Made by a program: the position numbers and the translations under genes. 62,874 nt of DNA from Acidobacteriota bacterium (GTDB taxonomy: Bacteria > Acidobacteriota > Terriglobia > Terriglobales > SCQP01). Shown here one piece after another: positions 43,250 to 51,721 of the stretch. Position 1 is the stretch's first letter, and each line of letters begins with the position of its first letter. The notes beneath the pieces are model-generated. The model did not search any database, was not told the DNA's origin, and saw nothing but the letters and a program-made list of their open reading frames with translations. Location of the stretch: contig DAHUYO010000012.1 of NCBI GenBank assembly GCA_027315185.1, positions 1 through 62,874 on the forward strand, in the 5' to 3' direction.

Positions 43250-44623
43250 TTAGGCAGACTGTGCCGCCGCCGCAAAAAAGCGGATCACCGTGGCGACCGC
43301 CTGTTGCAAGTTCGCCAGTGGCAGCTTCTCATTCGGCCCGTGGGCACCGCAATCCGGCGTGGCGAAGCCCATCAGCACCACGGGCGCACCCAGCGTTTGG
43401 GCAAACAAAGCGGCAATCGGAATGGAGCCGCCGGAACGCACCAGCACCGGCGGCCGGCCGTAGGTCTGCTCGAGCGCTTGCGCCGCGGCGCGCAGAAACC
43501 GGTTTTCGCTTTCCACCAGCACCGGCTCGGCCGTATGCAGAATTTCGACCTCCAGCGTGAATCCCGCCGGCGTCAACTCCCGCACGCGCCGCTCGAAGGC
43601 CGCCGCCATCGCCGCCGGTGCCTGGGCCGGCGCCAGCCGCATGCTGATTTTGGCCGCTGCTCGCGCGGGGATCACGGTTTTGGCGCCCGCGGCGGTAAAC
43701 CCGCCGGCGATACCGTGCACCTCCAAAGTGGGCCGCGCCCAAACCCGTTCTAACGGCGCATATTCCAATTCGCCACTCAACGCCGCTGCCCTAACCTCTT
43801 CCCTCCGGTAGCGTTCCGCATCGAATGGCAACCGCGCCCAATCCGCGGCCTCGGCCGCGCTGGGTGGACGCAGTGCATCATAAAATCCCGGAATCAGGAT
43901 TCTGCCACCGGCATCCTTTAGGCCGCAGATGATGCGCGCCAACGCCTCCAGCGGATTCGGCGCCACGCCGCCGTACAACCCGGAGTGCAGATCTGCTTCC
44001 GCCCCCCGCAAACGCACCTCGGCATAAACCATTCCCCGCAAACCCGTGTTGAGCGTGGGCAGGCCGGCGGCAAACTGCGTCGTATCGGTAATCAACACAG
44101 CATCGCAGCCCAGCGCGGCGGCATTCCGCCGCACGTAGGCCTCGATGCCTTCGCCGCCGACTTCTTCCTCGCCCTCAATCACGAACCGAAGGTTGACCGG
44201 CAACCGTCCCTCCCCGCGCAAAAAAGCGTCCGCCGCTTGCATTTGCGCATACAGCTGTCCCTTGTCATCCGCCGCCCCGCGGGCATAAATATTGCCGTCC
44301 CGCAAAACCGGCATGAAGGGAGGGCTTTGCCACTCTTCTAGCGGCTCGGCGGGCTGCACGTCGTAATGGCCATAGCACAAAATCGTCGGCGCGCCGGCCG
44401 CGTGCAGCCAATCCGCATAGACCAAAGGATGGCCACCGGTGGGGATCACCTCCGCGTGCTCCATCCCCGCCTCGGCCAGATGGCTCTTGACCCATTCCGC
44501 CGCGCGCTCCACGTCCGGCTTGTGTGCGGGCAGTGTGCTGACGCTGGGGATGCGGAGAAATTCCTGCAACTGGTCCCATTGCTGGGCTTGCCGCGCGCTT
44601 GCGTATTCCAACGCCAAGGCCAT
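43250..44623 (-). CDS. M20-family dipeptidase/peptidase
   Basis: 457 residues from the ATG at 44623. Metal ligands and catalytic residues in the usual places: CYGHYDVQPAEP, RGAADDKGQ, EGEEEVGGEG, DTTQF and the final CGAHGPNE. A dimerisation domain insert follows LHSGLYGG. Cytoplasmic, cleaves dipeptides or N-acyl amino acids. Divergent from the PIG-L gene (54 bases between starts). Confidence 0.93.
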   Translation of the reverse strand: MALALEYASARQAQQWDQLQEFLRIPSVSTLPAHKPDVERAAEWVKSHLAEAGMEHAEVIPTGGHPLVYADWLHAAGAPTILCYGHYDVQPAEPLEEWQSPPFMPVLRDGNIYARGAADDKGQLYAQMQAADAFLRGEGRLPVNLRFVIEGEEEVGGEGIEAYVRRNAAALGCDAVLITDTTQFAAGLPTLNTGLRGMVYAEVRLRGAEADLHSGLYGGVAPNPLEALARIICGLKDAGGRILIPGFYDALRPPSAAEAADWARLPFDAERYRREEVRAAALSGELEYAPLERVWARPTLEVHGIAGGFTAAGAKTVIPARAAAKISMRLAPAQAPAAMAAAFERRVRELTPAGFTLEVEILHTAEPVLVESENRFLRAAAQALEQTYGRPPVLVRSGGSIPIAALFAQTLGAPVVLMGFATPDCGAHGPNEKLPLANLQQAVATVIRFFAAAAQSA

Positions 44624-44677
44624 ACTTCGGCGACTATACAGCAGGCGGGCCGCGCCGCGCATCTCCCCTGCCAGCGC

Positions 44678-45418
44678 ATGTGCTTGCTCCGCGGCTCCGG
44701 CCCACTTCTCATTCTCGCGGCCCACCCTGATGATGAAACCGCCGGCGCCGGCGGCTTCGCCGCCCACTGCGCCGCACGCGGGCGCCCGGTGCATGTTTTG
44801 TTCCTCACGGACGGCGCGCCGCGCCGGCGCCAGTTTTTCGCCCATGATTTCCGCGGCGGCCGCGCCGCCTACCGCCGCCGGCGCCGGGCCGAAGCCTTGG
44901 CCGCCGCCCAGGCCCTGGGCCTGTCGGCGGTGCGCTTGCACTTCGTTTCCATTCCCGATCTTGAGTTGCGCGAGTATTGGCCCCGGGCCATGGCCCACCT
45001 GCGCGCCGTGGCCCTCGCCTCCGGCGCGATCGCTTGGCTGGTTCCAGCCCGCGAAAATGGCCACCCCGATCATGACGCCGCCAACGACGTGGCGCGCCAG
45101 GCTTGCCGACATTGGGCCCGCGGCGCCACGGTTTGGGAATATCCGCTTTATGCCCGCCACCGCGGCCAGACCCGCTACGCATGGTTCCCCCCCGGCTCCG
45201 GCGTCATCCAGTTAGCGCTGAATCGCGCGGAGCATGCCGCCAAGGTGCAGGCGCTGACGGCGTACCGCAGCCAAAGGGCAACGCTAGCGCCTTTTCTTCC
45301 CGTGCCTTCCGTTGAGCAATTTCGCCCCCTACGCCGCCGTCCGCCACGGCGCCATGCGGTGTGGACCGCTTGGGGTTGGGAACTGCCGCCGGCCACCCGG
45401 ACATGCGGGCCACCGTGA
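44678..45418 (+). CDS. PIG-L-family N-acetylglucosamine deacetylase-like protein
   Basis: 246 residues from the ATG at 44678. The zinc site AAHPDDE (residues 14-20) and GHPDHD identify the LmbE/PIG-L fold, which deacetylates GlcNAc conjugates. The stop lies 13 bases inside the next gene, a GT4 glycosyltransferase, so the two are likely coupled. This recalls the bacillithiol and mycothiol pairs, but the glycosyltransferase does not look like BshA or MshA. Confidence 0.88.
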   Translation: MCLLRGSGPLLILAAHPDDETAGAGGFAAHCAARGRPVHVLFLTDGAPRRRQFFAHDFRGGRAAYRRRRRAEALAAAQALGLSAVRLHFVSIPDLELREYWPRAMAHLRAVALASGAIAWLVPARENGHPDHDAANDVARQACRHWARGATVWEYPLYARHRGQTRYAWFPPGSGVIQLALNRAEHAAKVQALTAYRSQRATLAPFLPVPSVEQFRPLRRRPPRRHAVWTAWGWELPPATRTCGPP

Positions 45419-46521
45419 TCCGGCGCCGCCCGCCGTCGGCGCCGTTGCGGCTGCTCAGCGTCGCCTACGCGCTCACACCGGTTTCTCCCGCCGCTTGCGG
45501 CGGCACCGAGCAAGTGGCGGCCCAATTAGCGGCTCTCCATGTCCAATCCCCCTATGTGGAGCGGCTGCGCCTGGTAACGGTCGCCGCCGCGCCCAGCCAA
45601 CTGCCCGGCCGCGTGGTCCGCACCAATGCCGGCTATTGGGCCGCCGGCGCACCTCCCGCGGATGACGCCGCACAGGCGCGATTGGCCGCCGCGCATGATG
45701 CCGCGGCCCTCGCCGAACTGCGCCGCCGCCGCTACGATCTGGTGCATGTGCAGGGCGCCAGCTTCCACCGCCATGCCGCCGCCTTGGCGCTGCCCTGCCT
45801 GTGGACGGTCCATCTGCCCCTGTCGCAGTACCCGCCAGAGGCGTTCGCAGCCGCGCCGTGCAATCTCTTCTTTCAGGCGGTCAGCCGCACGCAACACCGC
45901 AGGCTGCACCGCGCCTTGCCTCCCCCCGCACGGCCGCGCCTACGCGGCTACATCGCCAATGGCGTGGACTTGAGCCGCTATCGCCCGGGAGCGCCGCCGG
46001 GCTCGTATTTGCTGGTGCTCGGCCGCATCTGCCCGGAGAAAGCCCCGCATCTGGCGATTTCACTGGCCCGGCGCCTGCATCGGCGACTGGTGATTGCGGG
46101 AACGGTCTACCCCTTTCCGGCGCATCAGGAATATTTCCGCCGGCGGATTGCCCCGTATTTGGGCGGCGACGTGCGATGGCTGCCGGCGTTGACCCGGGCG
46201 CAAAAGGTCACCTGGCTGCAATCGGCGGCGGCCCTGGTTATTCCCTCCCAGGCGGAAGAAACCAGTTCGCTGGTGGCCATGGAAGCCGCCGCTTGCGGCC
46301 GTCCGGTCCTGGCCTGGCGCAGCGGCGCGTTACCGGAGGTCGTACGCTCCGGCGTCACCGGCTGGGTGGGCGATTCCCTAGATGCCCTCGCCGCCGCCGC
46401 CGCCCGGATCGGCCAAATCCGCCCCGCGGCGTGCCGCCGCCACGCCGAGCGCCGTTTCGACGCCCGCCGCATGGCGCGGGAATATTTCGCCCTCTATCAG
46501 CGGCTCGCCGCTTCCGCATGA
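45403..46521 (+). CDS. Family 4 glycosyltransferase
   Basis: 372 residues from the ATG at 45403, overlapping the PIG-L gene by 16 bases. GT-B fold: N-terminal YALTPVSPAACGGTEQVAAQLA, linker IANGVDLSRYRP, and C-terminal donor-site region IPSQAEETSSLVAMEAAACGRPVLAWRSGALPEVV. The EETSSLVAMEAAACG segment is the EX7E-like motif of retaining GT4 enzymes. Acceptor unknown. Confidence 0.9.
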   Translation: MRATVIRRRPPSAPLRLLSVAYALTPVSPAACGGTEQVAAQLAALHVQSPYVERLRLVTVAAAPSQLPGRVVRTNAGYWAAGAPPADDAAQARLAAAHDAAALAELRRRRYDLVHVQGASFHRHAAALALPCLWTVHLPLSQYPPEAFAAAPCNLFFQAVSRTQHRRLHRALPPPARPRLRGYIANGVDLSRYRPGAPPGSYLLVLGRICPEKAPHLAISLARRLHRRLVIAGTVYPFPAHQEYFRRRIAPYLGGDVRWLPALTRAQKVTWLQSAAALVIPSQAEETSSLVAMEAAACGRPVLAWRSGALPEVVRSGVTGWVGDSLDALAAAAARIGQIRPAACRRHAERRFDARRMAREYFALYQRLAASA

Positions 46522-46559
46522 GCCAGCGCCGCCCAAGGTGCGGCTGCTAGGCTGGGAGC

Positions 46560-47345
46560 GTGAGATCTTCCTCGCAACCGGAGACGGCGGTTCCGGAGGC
46601 GGCGCCGGTTGCGCCCGCTCGGCCGGCCGGCGGGCGCGGAACACCGATCCGCATCGTATTGGTCGGCGCCCGCAATCCCCTCAATATTGGCGCCGCCGCC
46701 CGCGCCATGGCTAACTTCGGCCTGGCGGACCTGGCCCTGGTGCGCCCCTACGGCGAAGCCTGGCGGCGCGCCCGCTCGGCGCGCGCCGGCGCCGCGGTGC
46801 TGGCGCAGGCGCGAGTCTTCGCTTCCCTGCCCGAAGCCATCGCCGATTGCGGCTACGTTATCGGCACCGCGGGCCTGGCCGGCCGCCATCCGGAGATCCC
46901 CGTCGCCGATTGGAGCGACCTCGCCCGCCGCCTTCCCGCCACGCGCTGCGCGCTGGTGTTCGGCAGCGAGAAAACCGGCATGACGGTCGCCGACATCGGC
47001 TGCTGCCATGTGCTGGCCCACATAGATACCGCCCCCGCCGCGCCGTCCATGAACCTAGGCCAGGCCGTCGCCGTCTGCGCCTATGAGTTGCAGCGCCGCC
47101 GGGCGGCGCCGGCGGCCCCGGAAGACCCCGCCGCCAACTGGGGCCAGCGCGACCTATTGGTCCGGCAAATCACGCCCGTACTGGAGCACATCGGCGTTTT
47201 CCGCCCCCAGCAGCGCGCCGGCCAAATGCGCCGGCTCCGCCGCATGCTGCTGGCGTGGCGCTTGCGCCCCGCCGACATTCGCCTGCTGCTCGGCGTGGCC
47301 CGGGAGATGAAGCGTGTCCTCGGCTTGCCCCGTGACCAACCCTAA
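46560..47345 (+). CDS. trmJ: tRNA (cytidine/uridine-2'-O-) methyltransferase, TrmJ-like (SpoU/TrmH family)
   Basis: 261 residues, GTG start, with a Pro/Ala-rich N-terminal extension of about 28 residues. SPOUT knot motifs: RNPLNIGAAARAMANFGL, ALVFGSEKTGM and SMNLGQAVAVCAYEL. In TrmJ this fold methylates position 32 of tRNA using SAM. The C-terminal helices (LEHIGVFRPQQRAGQMRRLRRML) fit the TrmJ extension. Confidence 0.9.
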   Translation: MRSSSQPETAVPEAAPVAPARPAGGRGTPIRIVLVGARNPLNIGAAARAMANFGLADLALVRPYGEAWRRARSARAGAAVLAQARVFASLPEAIADCGYVIGTAGLAGRHPEIPVADWSDLARRLPATRCALVFGSEKTGMTVADIGCCHVLAHIDTAPAAPSMNLGQAVAVCAYELQRRRAAPAAPEDPAANWGQRDLLVRQITPVLEHIGVFRPQQRAGQMRRLRRMLLAWRLRPADIRLLLGVAREMKRVLGLPRDQP

Positions 47346-47370
47346 AAGTTCCGGCCGCATCTAGCCCGGG

Positions 47371-48387
47371 ATGCTGTCTCACGCCCCAGTTCGCGTTGCC
47401 GCGCTAAGCGCCGCCCTCTGCCTGAGCGCGGCGCTGTGCGCCCAAACCGCAGCCGCTCCGGGACAAACGGGCGCCGTCAACGGGCAAGCCAGCGAGCAAC
47501 AACGGGTCAACAACCTGGCCTACCAGGCGGGCTACGCCAGCGGCCGGTATGACGCCCAGCACAAGCTAGCCTATGGCGTCCAAAACCAGCCGCTCTACGC
47601 GGAAGCCAACCAGGGCTATCAGCCGGGCTCCGGGCTCAGCCTGACGCAGTACCAAGCCAACTACCGCCAGGGCTTCCAGGCCGGCTACAACGACGGCTAC
47701 TACGGCCGGGCGCCGCAGCCCTCCGCCGCGGCCGCCGCGCCCGCCACCAACGCCGCTGCTCCCGCCGCGCCGCCCGCCCCGGGCGCACCGCAGGGCGCCT
47801 CCGCCGGAACGGTGCCCGCCGGGACCGTTCTCCACTTGCAATTGCAGAATGCGCTCAGCACGCAAAGCACCCAGCCCAACCAGCCCTTCTCCGCCACCGT
47901 GACCCAACCGGTGCGGGACGCGGCCGGCAATCTGGTCATCCCCGTCAACAGTGAGGTACTGGGGCGCGTCGGCGCGGTGCATGCCGCCACTGGGCTGACC
48001 GGTGAGTCTACGCTCCAAATGCAGTTTCAGCAGATCCGTCTGCCCAACGGCCGTACCGCCGCCTTGGAAGCTACCGTGGCGCAGGTCGGGCAGCAAGGCT
48101 CCGGCGTGGGCCAGGCGGTGGGCGGCGCCGTGGAGGGCAAGCCCTCCACCACCAGCGAAGGCCAGGTGCAGCAGAGCCGCACGCGCAGCACCGTGGGCAA
48201 CGTAGCGGCGGGCGGCGCCGTCGGCGCGCTGCTCGGCGCCATCTTCGGCGGCGGCAAGGGAGCGGCCATCGGCACGGCCGCCGGCGCAGGTTTGGGCGTA
48301 CTGCTGGCCAGCAAACGCGGCCCCCTGAACCTGCCCGCCGGCACCCCAGTCACCATCCGCCTGAACCAGCCGGTCTTTTTGCAGTAG
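47371..48387 (+). CDS. Secreted glycine-zipper protein
   Basis: 338 residues with signal peptide (AALSAALCLSAALCAQ). Tyr/Gln/Gly-rich segment (YQAGYASGRYDAQH, YRQGFQAGYNDGYYG) then an Ala/Pro linker, a beta-rich domain (AGTVLHLQLQNALSTQSTQPNQPFSATV, VIPVNSEVLGRVG) and a glycine zipper (GGAVGALLGAIFGGGKGAAIGTAAGAGLG). The last two parts are laid out as in the lipoprotein at 22337-23140, so they are likely paralogues. Function unknown. Confidence 0.82.
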   Translation: MLSHAPVRVAALSAALCLSAALCAQTAAAPGQTGAVNGQASEQQRVNNLAYQAGYASGRYDAQHKLAYGVQNQPLYAEANQGYQPGSGLSLTQYQANYRQGFQAGYNDGYYGRAPQPSAAAAAPATNAAAPAAPPAPGAPQGASAGTVPAGTVLHLQLQNALSTQSTQPNQPFSATVTQPVRDAAGNLVIPVNSEVLGRVGAVHAATGLTGESTLQMQFQQIRLPNGRTAALEATVAQVGQQGSGVGQAVGGAVEGKPSTTSEGQVQQSRTRSTVGNVAAGGAVGALLGAIFGGGKGAAIGTAAGAGLGVLLASKRGPLNLPAGTPVTIRLNQPVFLQ

Positions 48388-48440
48388 CCCCGCCGGCGCC
48401 GGCGACCCCGGGCCGGGCACGGAGTTTCGTTCTTTTGCTC

Positions 48441-48484
48441 GGCAGGCTGAAGCCTGCCGCACACAGGCTAAAGCCTGTTCCACG
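48441..48484. repeat. Palindromic interspersed repeat (GGCTnAAGCC family)
   Basis: Two small palindromes in a row: GGCAGGCTGAAGCCTGCC and CAGGCTAAAGCCTG, joined by GCACA and ending TTCCAC. Further copies at 55449-55514, 55611-55720 and 62398-62440. Lies between convergent genes. Confidence 0.85.
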
Positions 48485-48515
48485 GGAGCGAGATTGGGGA
48501 GGCGCGGCGCAGCCG

Positions 48516-49751
48516 TCACCAGGCCAGGGCTGCGCCGAGCACCACCAGCCCCGCCGCCGCCATGCCCACCGACAGCAGCGCCACGCGCCGCGTAACCGCC
48601 TTCTGCCGGGATTGCCGATACAGCAACGGCAAATTGACCAGCGCGCTGCTGACCGACGATAGCACCGTCGCCGCCCCGGCAAGCGCAAAGCTGATCCGCC
48701 CATGCTCCGCCAGCACCGCCGCCGCCGCCACCGTGCTGGCGCTGCTCACCAGGCCGCCCAGCAAGCTGACCAGCAAAAACCCGCCCCCTCCCAAGTACCT
48801 TTGCGCCAAGTTCGCCGTCACTTCAATCCCCAAAAACATCGCCCCAAATAGCAGCACCCGTCCCAGCGCCACCGGCGAGCTGAGTTCCAGGTGGGCGCCC
48901 TCCCCGGCGCCGTGGCGGTGAGCGCGCCAGGCAAACACCCCCGCCAGCGCCGCCATTACCGCCATCGGCCCCCAGGCGGTAGCCACGGCGGGCGCGGCGA
49001 AAATCGCCAATATGCCTAAGTTGCGCACGAACATCGCCACCGACGTCAGCAGGATCGCCGCCACCGCCATCGGCGCCATCCCCGTGCCCGACCCCAGCTC
49101 CCGCGACAATTCCACCACCGTGGCCGTGCTGTTCACCAGTCCGCCCAGCCCGGCGGTGTAATACATGCCGCGGGCGCCGTAAAGCCGCAACAGAACGTAA
49201 TTCCCAAAGCCGATGCCCGCAATCACCATCACCGCTACCCAAACGTCTCGCGGGTCCACCAGCCGCCAGGGGTCCACGAATCCCTTGGGCAGCAAAGGAT
49301 AGATCACCAACGTCAGCAGCCCCAGCAACAAAGCGCCGCGAATCTCTTGGATCAGCAGGCGTTCGGCGAATCGCGCCAGTTCGGTTTTCCAGGCCAGCAG
49401 CGCCGTCATCACGATCGCCGCCGCCACCGGCGCCATCAGGTGTCCCTGGCCGAGGAATACGCCCAGGACATAGGTCACCATCAGCGCCACCGACGTAGTG
49501 ATCTCCAGGCCGCGGCTCACCAACAGGCTGCGGGCGTTCACGGCGGCGATCAGCAGAAACACTCCGATCCAGCCGGCGAGCGCGAATCCGGGGCTCAACA
49601 GCCAGCACAATGCCCCCAACATCGCGGTCAAGGCGAAGGTGCGCACACCGACTTCCTTGTGCGCCCATTCCCGCTCCAGGCCCACCAGCAGCCCTACCCC
49701 CAGCGCCACCGCCAAGCGCACCGCCGTGGTCACGGGAAAGTTCCAGTCCAT
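48516..49751 (-). CDS. MgtC/SapB-family membrane protein with DUF4010 part
   Basis: 411 residues, about 12 hydrophobic segments. N-terminal MgtC/SapB signature (AVALGVGLLVGLEREWAHKEVGVRTFALTAMLGAL) followed by the DUF4010 half (GLGGLVNSTATVVELSREL, GGLVSSASTVAAAAVLAEHG). Related proteins affect Mg2+ homeostasis or membrane energy; the exact role is not established. Confidence 0.88.
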   Translation of the reverse strand: MDWNFPVTTAVRLAVALGVGLLVGLEREWAHKEVGVRTFALTAMLGALCWLLSPGFALAGWIGVFLLIAAVNARSLLVSRGLEITTSVALMVTYVLGVFLGQGHLMAPVAAAIVMTALLAWKTELARFAERLLIQEIRGALLLGLLTLVIYPLLPKGFVDPWRLVDPRDVWVAVMVIAGIGFGNYVLLRLYGARGMYYTAGLGGLVNSTATVVELSRELGSGTGMAPMAVAAILLTSVAMFVRNLGILAIFAAPAVATAWGPMAVMAALAGVFAWRAHRHGAGEGAHLELSSPVALGRVLLFGAMFLGIEVTANLAQRYLGGGGFLLVSLLGGLVSSASTVAAAAVLAEHGRISFALAGAATVLSSVSSALVNLPLLYRQSRQKAVTRRVALLSVGMAAAGLVVLGAALAW

Positions 49752-49889
49752 AACAGCCCTGGCCTAGCATACTCGGCCCCGGGGCCCGCCCGCAGGGCCA
49801 GGGGCCCGCCCCGAGGCTGCCGCCGGCGCCAGCCCCGGCCGGGCGCCGAACTGCTGCCGTCGCATGCTCCCGCCGGGTATGCTAGGGCC

Positions 49890-50696
49890 ATGGCCGATCG
49901 CACCCTGGGCGCGCCTCCGCCGGATTCGGCGCTGAGCCAAGCGCTGAAGCAGTGGCTGTTTTCCTTCCAGGAATTCTGGCTCCTCACGGCGCAGGCCTTC
50001 CGCAACATCGCGGCCACCCCGTTTTACGCCGCCGATACATTTTTGCAAATGGACTCCATCGGCGTCGGCTCTCTGCCGATCGTGGTGCTGACCGGTTTTT
50101 TCACCGGCGCGGTGATGGCGTTGCAGCTCTCCGCCACGCTGACCGAATATGGCCAAATTGACCGCCTCGGCCAATTGGTCAGCCTCTCCCTAGTGCTGGA
50201 GTTGGGACCGGTGCTCAGCGCCCTCATGATCGGCGCCCGCAATGCCAGCGGCATGGCCTCCGAACTCGGCTCCATGGTCGTCACCGAGCAGATTGACGCC
50301 ATGCGCGCCCTGGGCACCGACCCGGTCAAGAAGCTGGTCACCCCACGGCTGATCGCGACCATTGTGATGACCTTCTTCCTCACCCTCATCGCCGACATGT
50401 GCGGCATCGTCGGCGGCTGGGTCTACGCGGTAATGGGCATCCACATGAACGGCGCGCTCTATTGGTTCTCCGCCTTCCGCATATTGGACGCCAGCTCCAT
50501 GATCCAAGGGCTGATCAAACCGCTCATCTTTGGCGGCATCATCGCCACCGTCGGCTGTTATTACGGCATGAAGGCAAGGGGCGGGACCCAAGGGGTCGGG
50601 CGGGCAACCACCCAGGCCGTGGTCTTGGCTTCGCTGCTGATCATCATCAGCGACTTTCTCCTCAGCCGCCTATTGGTCGGGATCCTAGGCACTTGA
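49890..50696 (+). CDS. mlaE: MlaE-like ABC lipid-transport permease
   Basis: 268 residues from the ATG at 49890. Five to six helices with the MlaE family core: FFTGAVMALQLSATLTEYG, LVLELGPVLSALMIGARNASGMASELGSMVVTEQIDAMRALGTDPVKKLVTPRLIA. Inner-membrane part of a phospholipid/organic-solvent-tolerance transporter. The stop overlaps a TTG start for the ATPase gene. The substrate-binding MlaD-type partner is not next to it. Confidence 0.92.
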   Translation: MADRTLGAPPPDSALSQALKQWLFSFQEFWLLTAQAFRNIAATPFYAADTFLQMDSIGVGSLPIVVLTGFFTGAVMALQLSATLTEYGQIDRLGQLVSLSLVLELGPVLSALMIGARNASGMASELGSMVVTEQIDAMRALGTDPVKKLVTPRLIATIVMTFFLTLIADMCGIVGGWVYAVMGIHMNGALYWFSAFRILDASSMIQGLIKPLIFGGIIATVGCYYGMKARGGTQGVGRATTQAVVLASLLIIISDFLLSRLLVGILGT

Positions 50697-51541
50697 GCGG
50701 CGCCCCGGCTCAACCCGCATCCGTGCCGTCCGCGGGCGGCGCCGCAACCCCGCCCGGCGACATCGTGGTGCGCCTGGAGCATGTCGTGCTCTCCTTCGGC
50801 GGCAACCCGGTGCTGGACGATGTGTCCCTTCAGGTCCATCGCGGCGAAACCAAGGTATTGCTCGGCGAGAGCGGCGCCGGCAAAAGCGTGCTGATGAAGC
50901 TGGTCCTCGGCCTGCTCCGCCCCGACCGCGGCCGCGTCTGGGTGTTCGACCAGGAAGTCAGCGGAATGAAGGAGCAGGCACTCTACGACCTGCGCCGCAA
51001 GATCGGCATGACCTTCCAGGAAAGCGCGCTCTTCGATTCCCTCAGCGTGCGCGACAACGTCGCCTACCGGCTGGAGGAAGATGGCGTCTTAACCCCCGAG
51101 GCGATGGACGAACGCGTTCGCACCTGCCTCAGCTTCGTCAATCTCGATGGCGTCATGGACAAAATGCCCGCCGAACTGTCCGGCGGCATGCGACACCGCG
51201 TCTCGATCGCCCGCGCCTTGGCCACGTCGCCGGAAATCATGCTCTTCGACTCCCCCACGGGCGGCTTGGACCCGGAAACCGCCACCACCATCATGGATTT
51301 GATCATCAAACTGCGGGATTGCAATCACGTCACTGCGTTGCTCGCCACCCATCGGCTTCAGGACGGCTACCTGCTGGCCACGCACGCCTGGGACGATGCG
51401 ACGCAGACCGCCCGCTGGGCCGCTGAAGGCGCTCGTCATACGTCATTCTTGCTGCTGCGCCAGGGCCGCGCCATCTTCGACGGCTCCGCCGCCGAACTGC
51501 GTCGGGATCCCGACCCCTACGTCCGCGAATTCCTGAGCTAA
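50693..51541 (+). CDS. mlaF: MlaF-like ABC transporter ATP-binding protein
   Basis: 282 residues if begun at the TTG overlapping the permease stop (TTGA); a GTG further in is possible. Walker A GESGAGKS, Q-loop MTFQESALFDSLSVRDNVAY, signature LSGGM, His switch ATHR. The Walker B reads IMLFDSPTGGLDP: the catalytic Glu normally after the Asp is Ser. Activity may be reduced or rely on another residue. Pairs with the MlaE-like permease. Confidence 0.9.
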   Translation: MSGAPAQPASVPSAGGAATPPGDIVVRLEHVVLSFGGNPVLDDVSLQVHRGETKVLLGESGAGKSVLMKLVLGLLRPDRGRVWVFDQEVSGMKEQALYDLRRKIGMTFQESALFDSLSVRDNVAYRLEEDGVLTPEAMDERVRTCLSFVNLDGVMDKMPAELSGGMRHRVSIARALATSPEIMLFDSPTGGLDPETATTIMDLIIKLRDCNHVTALLATHRLQDGYLLATHAWDDATQTARWAAEGARHTSFLLLRQGRAIFDGSAAELRRDPDPYVREFLS

Positions 51542-51721
51542 TCGCGGCAGCGCGCGGATGCCCGGAGCGCCGGCATCCCGCGGCGGCGGCCCGGGTGACT
51601 GCGGGCTGGCTTCGGCGGAATGGGCCTTAGCCCGCGGGGTGACGGATTCGAGCCCGCCGCGTCGGGGTGGGGACCCAGCCACCCGCTTTTCCCACCCCGC
51701 CCCGCCGCGTACCATGGCGGG

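Noticed and set aside
44678..46521. Bacillithiol pair BshB/BshA
   Set aside because: The PIG-L protein fits, but the glycosyltransferase lacks the BshA N-terminal signature and has a generic GT4 start; kept as a deacetylase plus GT4 of unknown product.
51640..51700. tRNA-like GGATTCGAGCCC segment
   Set aside because: A T-loop-like string only; no acceptor, D or anticodon stems could be formed around it.
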